64,000 nt of DNA from Algiphilus sp. GTDB lineage: Bacteria; Pseudomonadota; Gammaproteobacteria; Nevskiales; Nevskiaceae. The notes beneath the pieces are model-generated. The model saw only the letters and a list, made by a program, of their open reading frames with translations. It had not been told where the DNA came from and ran no database searches. The stretch lies in assembly GCF_023145115.1 (NCBI RefSeq), contig NZ_JAGLEJ010000014.1, positions 124,001 to 188,000 on the forward strand. The letters run 5' to 3'. Position 1 is the first letter of the stretch, and each line of letters starts with the position of its first letter. Made by a program: the position numbers and the translations under genes. Below are positions 63,187 to 64,000 of the stretch, one piece after another.

Positions 63187-63897
63187 GTGAGCGGCGCCGA
63201 GCGGGTGGCCGACGAAGCCGTCTTCGTGCTGCTGCGGCGCGCCTATCGGGACAGCAGTCTCCTGCTCGAGGTCCTTGCGCACGACCACGGCCGCGTCGGC
63301 GTGGTGGCACGCGGTGCGCGCGGCAGCAAGCGCGGCAGTGCACCGGCGCTGCTTCAGCGGTACCGTCTGAGCTGGCAGCGGCGGGGCGAGCTGGCCACGA
63401 TGACGGGGGCTGAAGTCGATGGAAAGCCGTATGCGCTGGGCGGCGAGCGCACCCTGTGGGCGTGGTATGCCAACGAGCTCCTGATCCGGGCGCTGGCGCG
63501 CGACGACCCGCATCCGGGCCTGTTCGCGGCCTACCAGAGCCTGCTGGCAGCGCTTGCCGGGACCGGCGACGAGGCGTTGTACGCCGGCGCGCTGCGGGCC
63601 TTCGAGTGGCAACTGCTCTGCGAGCTGGGGTATCGGCCGTCGCTGCCGGACCGCGGTCTCGATGCGGCGGCGCGTTTCGAGTACGACCCCGCATCGGGAC
63701 CGCGTCCCGAGCCGGACGGTACGCTCACCGGCGCGGGGCTGACCGCAGCACTGAGTGGCCGCTTTGACAGCGCGGATGCGCGCGGTGCGGCTCGCGTGGT
63801 CTTTCGGGCGCATCTGCCAGAATTGATCGGCCCCCGACCACTGCAAACCCCCGCCATGCTGCGGCGCCTGCGCGCCGTGCGCGAGACCGCCCCATGA
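63187..63897 (+). CDS. recO: DNA repair protein RecO
   Basis: A 236-residue recombination mediator: an N-terminal OB-fold (VFVLLRRAYRDSSLLLEVL, VARGARGSK) and an alpha-helical C-terminal domain (FEWQLLCELGYRPSL). It loads RecA with RecR. GTG start 3 bases after era; its stop overlaps the pdxJ start. Confidence 0.95.
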   Translation: MSGAERVADEAVFVLLRRAYRDSSLLLEVLAHDHGRVGVVARGARGSKRGSAPALLQRYRLSWQRRGELATMTGAEVDGKPYALGGERTLWAWYANELLIRALARDDPHPGLFAAYQSLLAALAGTGDEALYAGALRAFEWQLLCELGYRPSLPDRGLDAAARFEYDPASGPRPEPDGTLTGAGLTAALSGRFDSADARGAARVVFRAHLPELIGPRPLQTPAMLRRLRAVRETAP

Positions 63898-64000
63898 CCC
63901 GTCATCACGCTCCCGATCTGCGACTCGGCGTCAATATCGATCACGTCGCGACGCTGCGCCAGGCGCGCGGTACCACCTACCCGGATCCGGTCGCGGCCGC
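63894..64000 (+). CDS. pdxJ: Pyridoxine 5'-phosphate synthase, 3' truncated by window edge
   Basis: Only the first 35 codons are present. LRLGVNIDHVATLRQARGT is the conserved PdxJ N-terminus. It makes pyridoxine 5'-phosphate. ATG 63894 overlaps the recO stop (ATGA). The recO-pdxJ order is typical of gammaproteobacteria. Confidence 0.95.
   Translation, partial: MTRHHAPDLRLGVNIDHVATLRQARGTTYPDPVAA

Overview
The window is GC-rich DNA from a gammaproteobacterium. The conserved blocks nadB<->rpoE-rseA-rseB-rseC-mucD, lepA-lepB-DUF4845-rnc-era-recO-pdxJ, sdhCDAB and sdhE-ygfX have the order and sequence typical of that class, and the overall style recalls the Nevskiales/Algiphilus/Solimonas type of hydrocarbon- and steroid-using marine bacteria. 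That placement is inference; no rRNA is present. I saw no tRNA, rRNA, CRISPR array, transposase or phage gene, and no gene-free stretch longer than 300 bases.

Positions 1-36037 form one large accessory cluster, almost all on the + strand. It begins inside a truncated DUF1329 gene (1-935). A divergent SDR and TetR gene follow, then an apparent operon (2757-7756) of GMC oxidoreductase, aldehyde dehydrogenase, sterol desaturase/fatty acid hydroxylase and a 3beta-HSD/C4-decarboxylase-like dehydrogenase. A second operon (7811-16487) encodes a DUF1302 outer-membrane barrel, a DUF1329 protein, a CYP51 cytochrome P450 fused to a ferredoxin, a 3beta-HSD-like dehydrogenase, an NTF2-like protein, a close homologue of plant cycloeucalenol cycloisomerase, and another dehydrogenase. 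A third (16649-28063) encodes CoA chemistry: a tandem CaiB/BaiF CoA-transferase, a DUF35 OB-fold protein with an Ltp2-like thiolase, an alpha/beta hydrolase, a small conserved protein, an acyl-CoA ligase, an SRPBCC protein, a second CaiB protein, an amidohydrolase, and a Rieske oxygenase of the KshA/Neverland type. Then come a [2Fe-2S] ferredoxin, a TetR regulator, a second P450 with a rubredoxin, a DUF2505 protein, a third DUF1329 protein, an SDR, a second aldehyde dehydrogenase and a third TetR regulator.

Read together, the cluster carries recognisable homologues of the post-cyclisation steps of plant and algal sterol metabolism: opening of the 9beta,19-cyclopropane ring, 14alpha-demethylation and C-4 demethylation. 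These sit beside acyl-CoA and retro-aldol side-chain chemistry, a steroid-type Rieske oxygenase and outer-membrane/periplasmic proteins often linked to hydrophobic substrates. My main hypothesis is a catabolic pathway for 4,4,14-trimethyl and 9,19-cyclo sterols or related triterpenols (cycloartenol type). No oxidosqualene cyclase or squalene epoxidase lies in the window, so de novo sterol synthesis is less likely but cannot be excluded beyond its edges.

Positions 36059-64000 are ordinary chromosomal backbone: an OmpA-like protein, prfB with its programmed +1 frameshift, lysS, ygfZ, an SDHAF4-like gene with sdhCDAB, a small stress membrane protein, a MATE exporter, thioesterase, alcohol dehydrogenase, sdhE-ygfX, a lipocalin lipoprotein, an ETHE1-like hydrolase with a Crp/Fnr regulator, nadB, the sigma-E operon, and the lepA to pdxJ block, where pdxJ is cut by the window edge.
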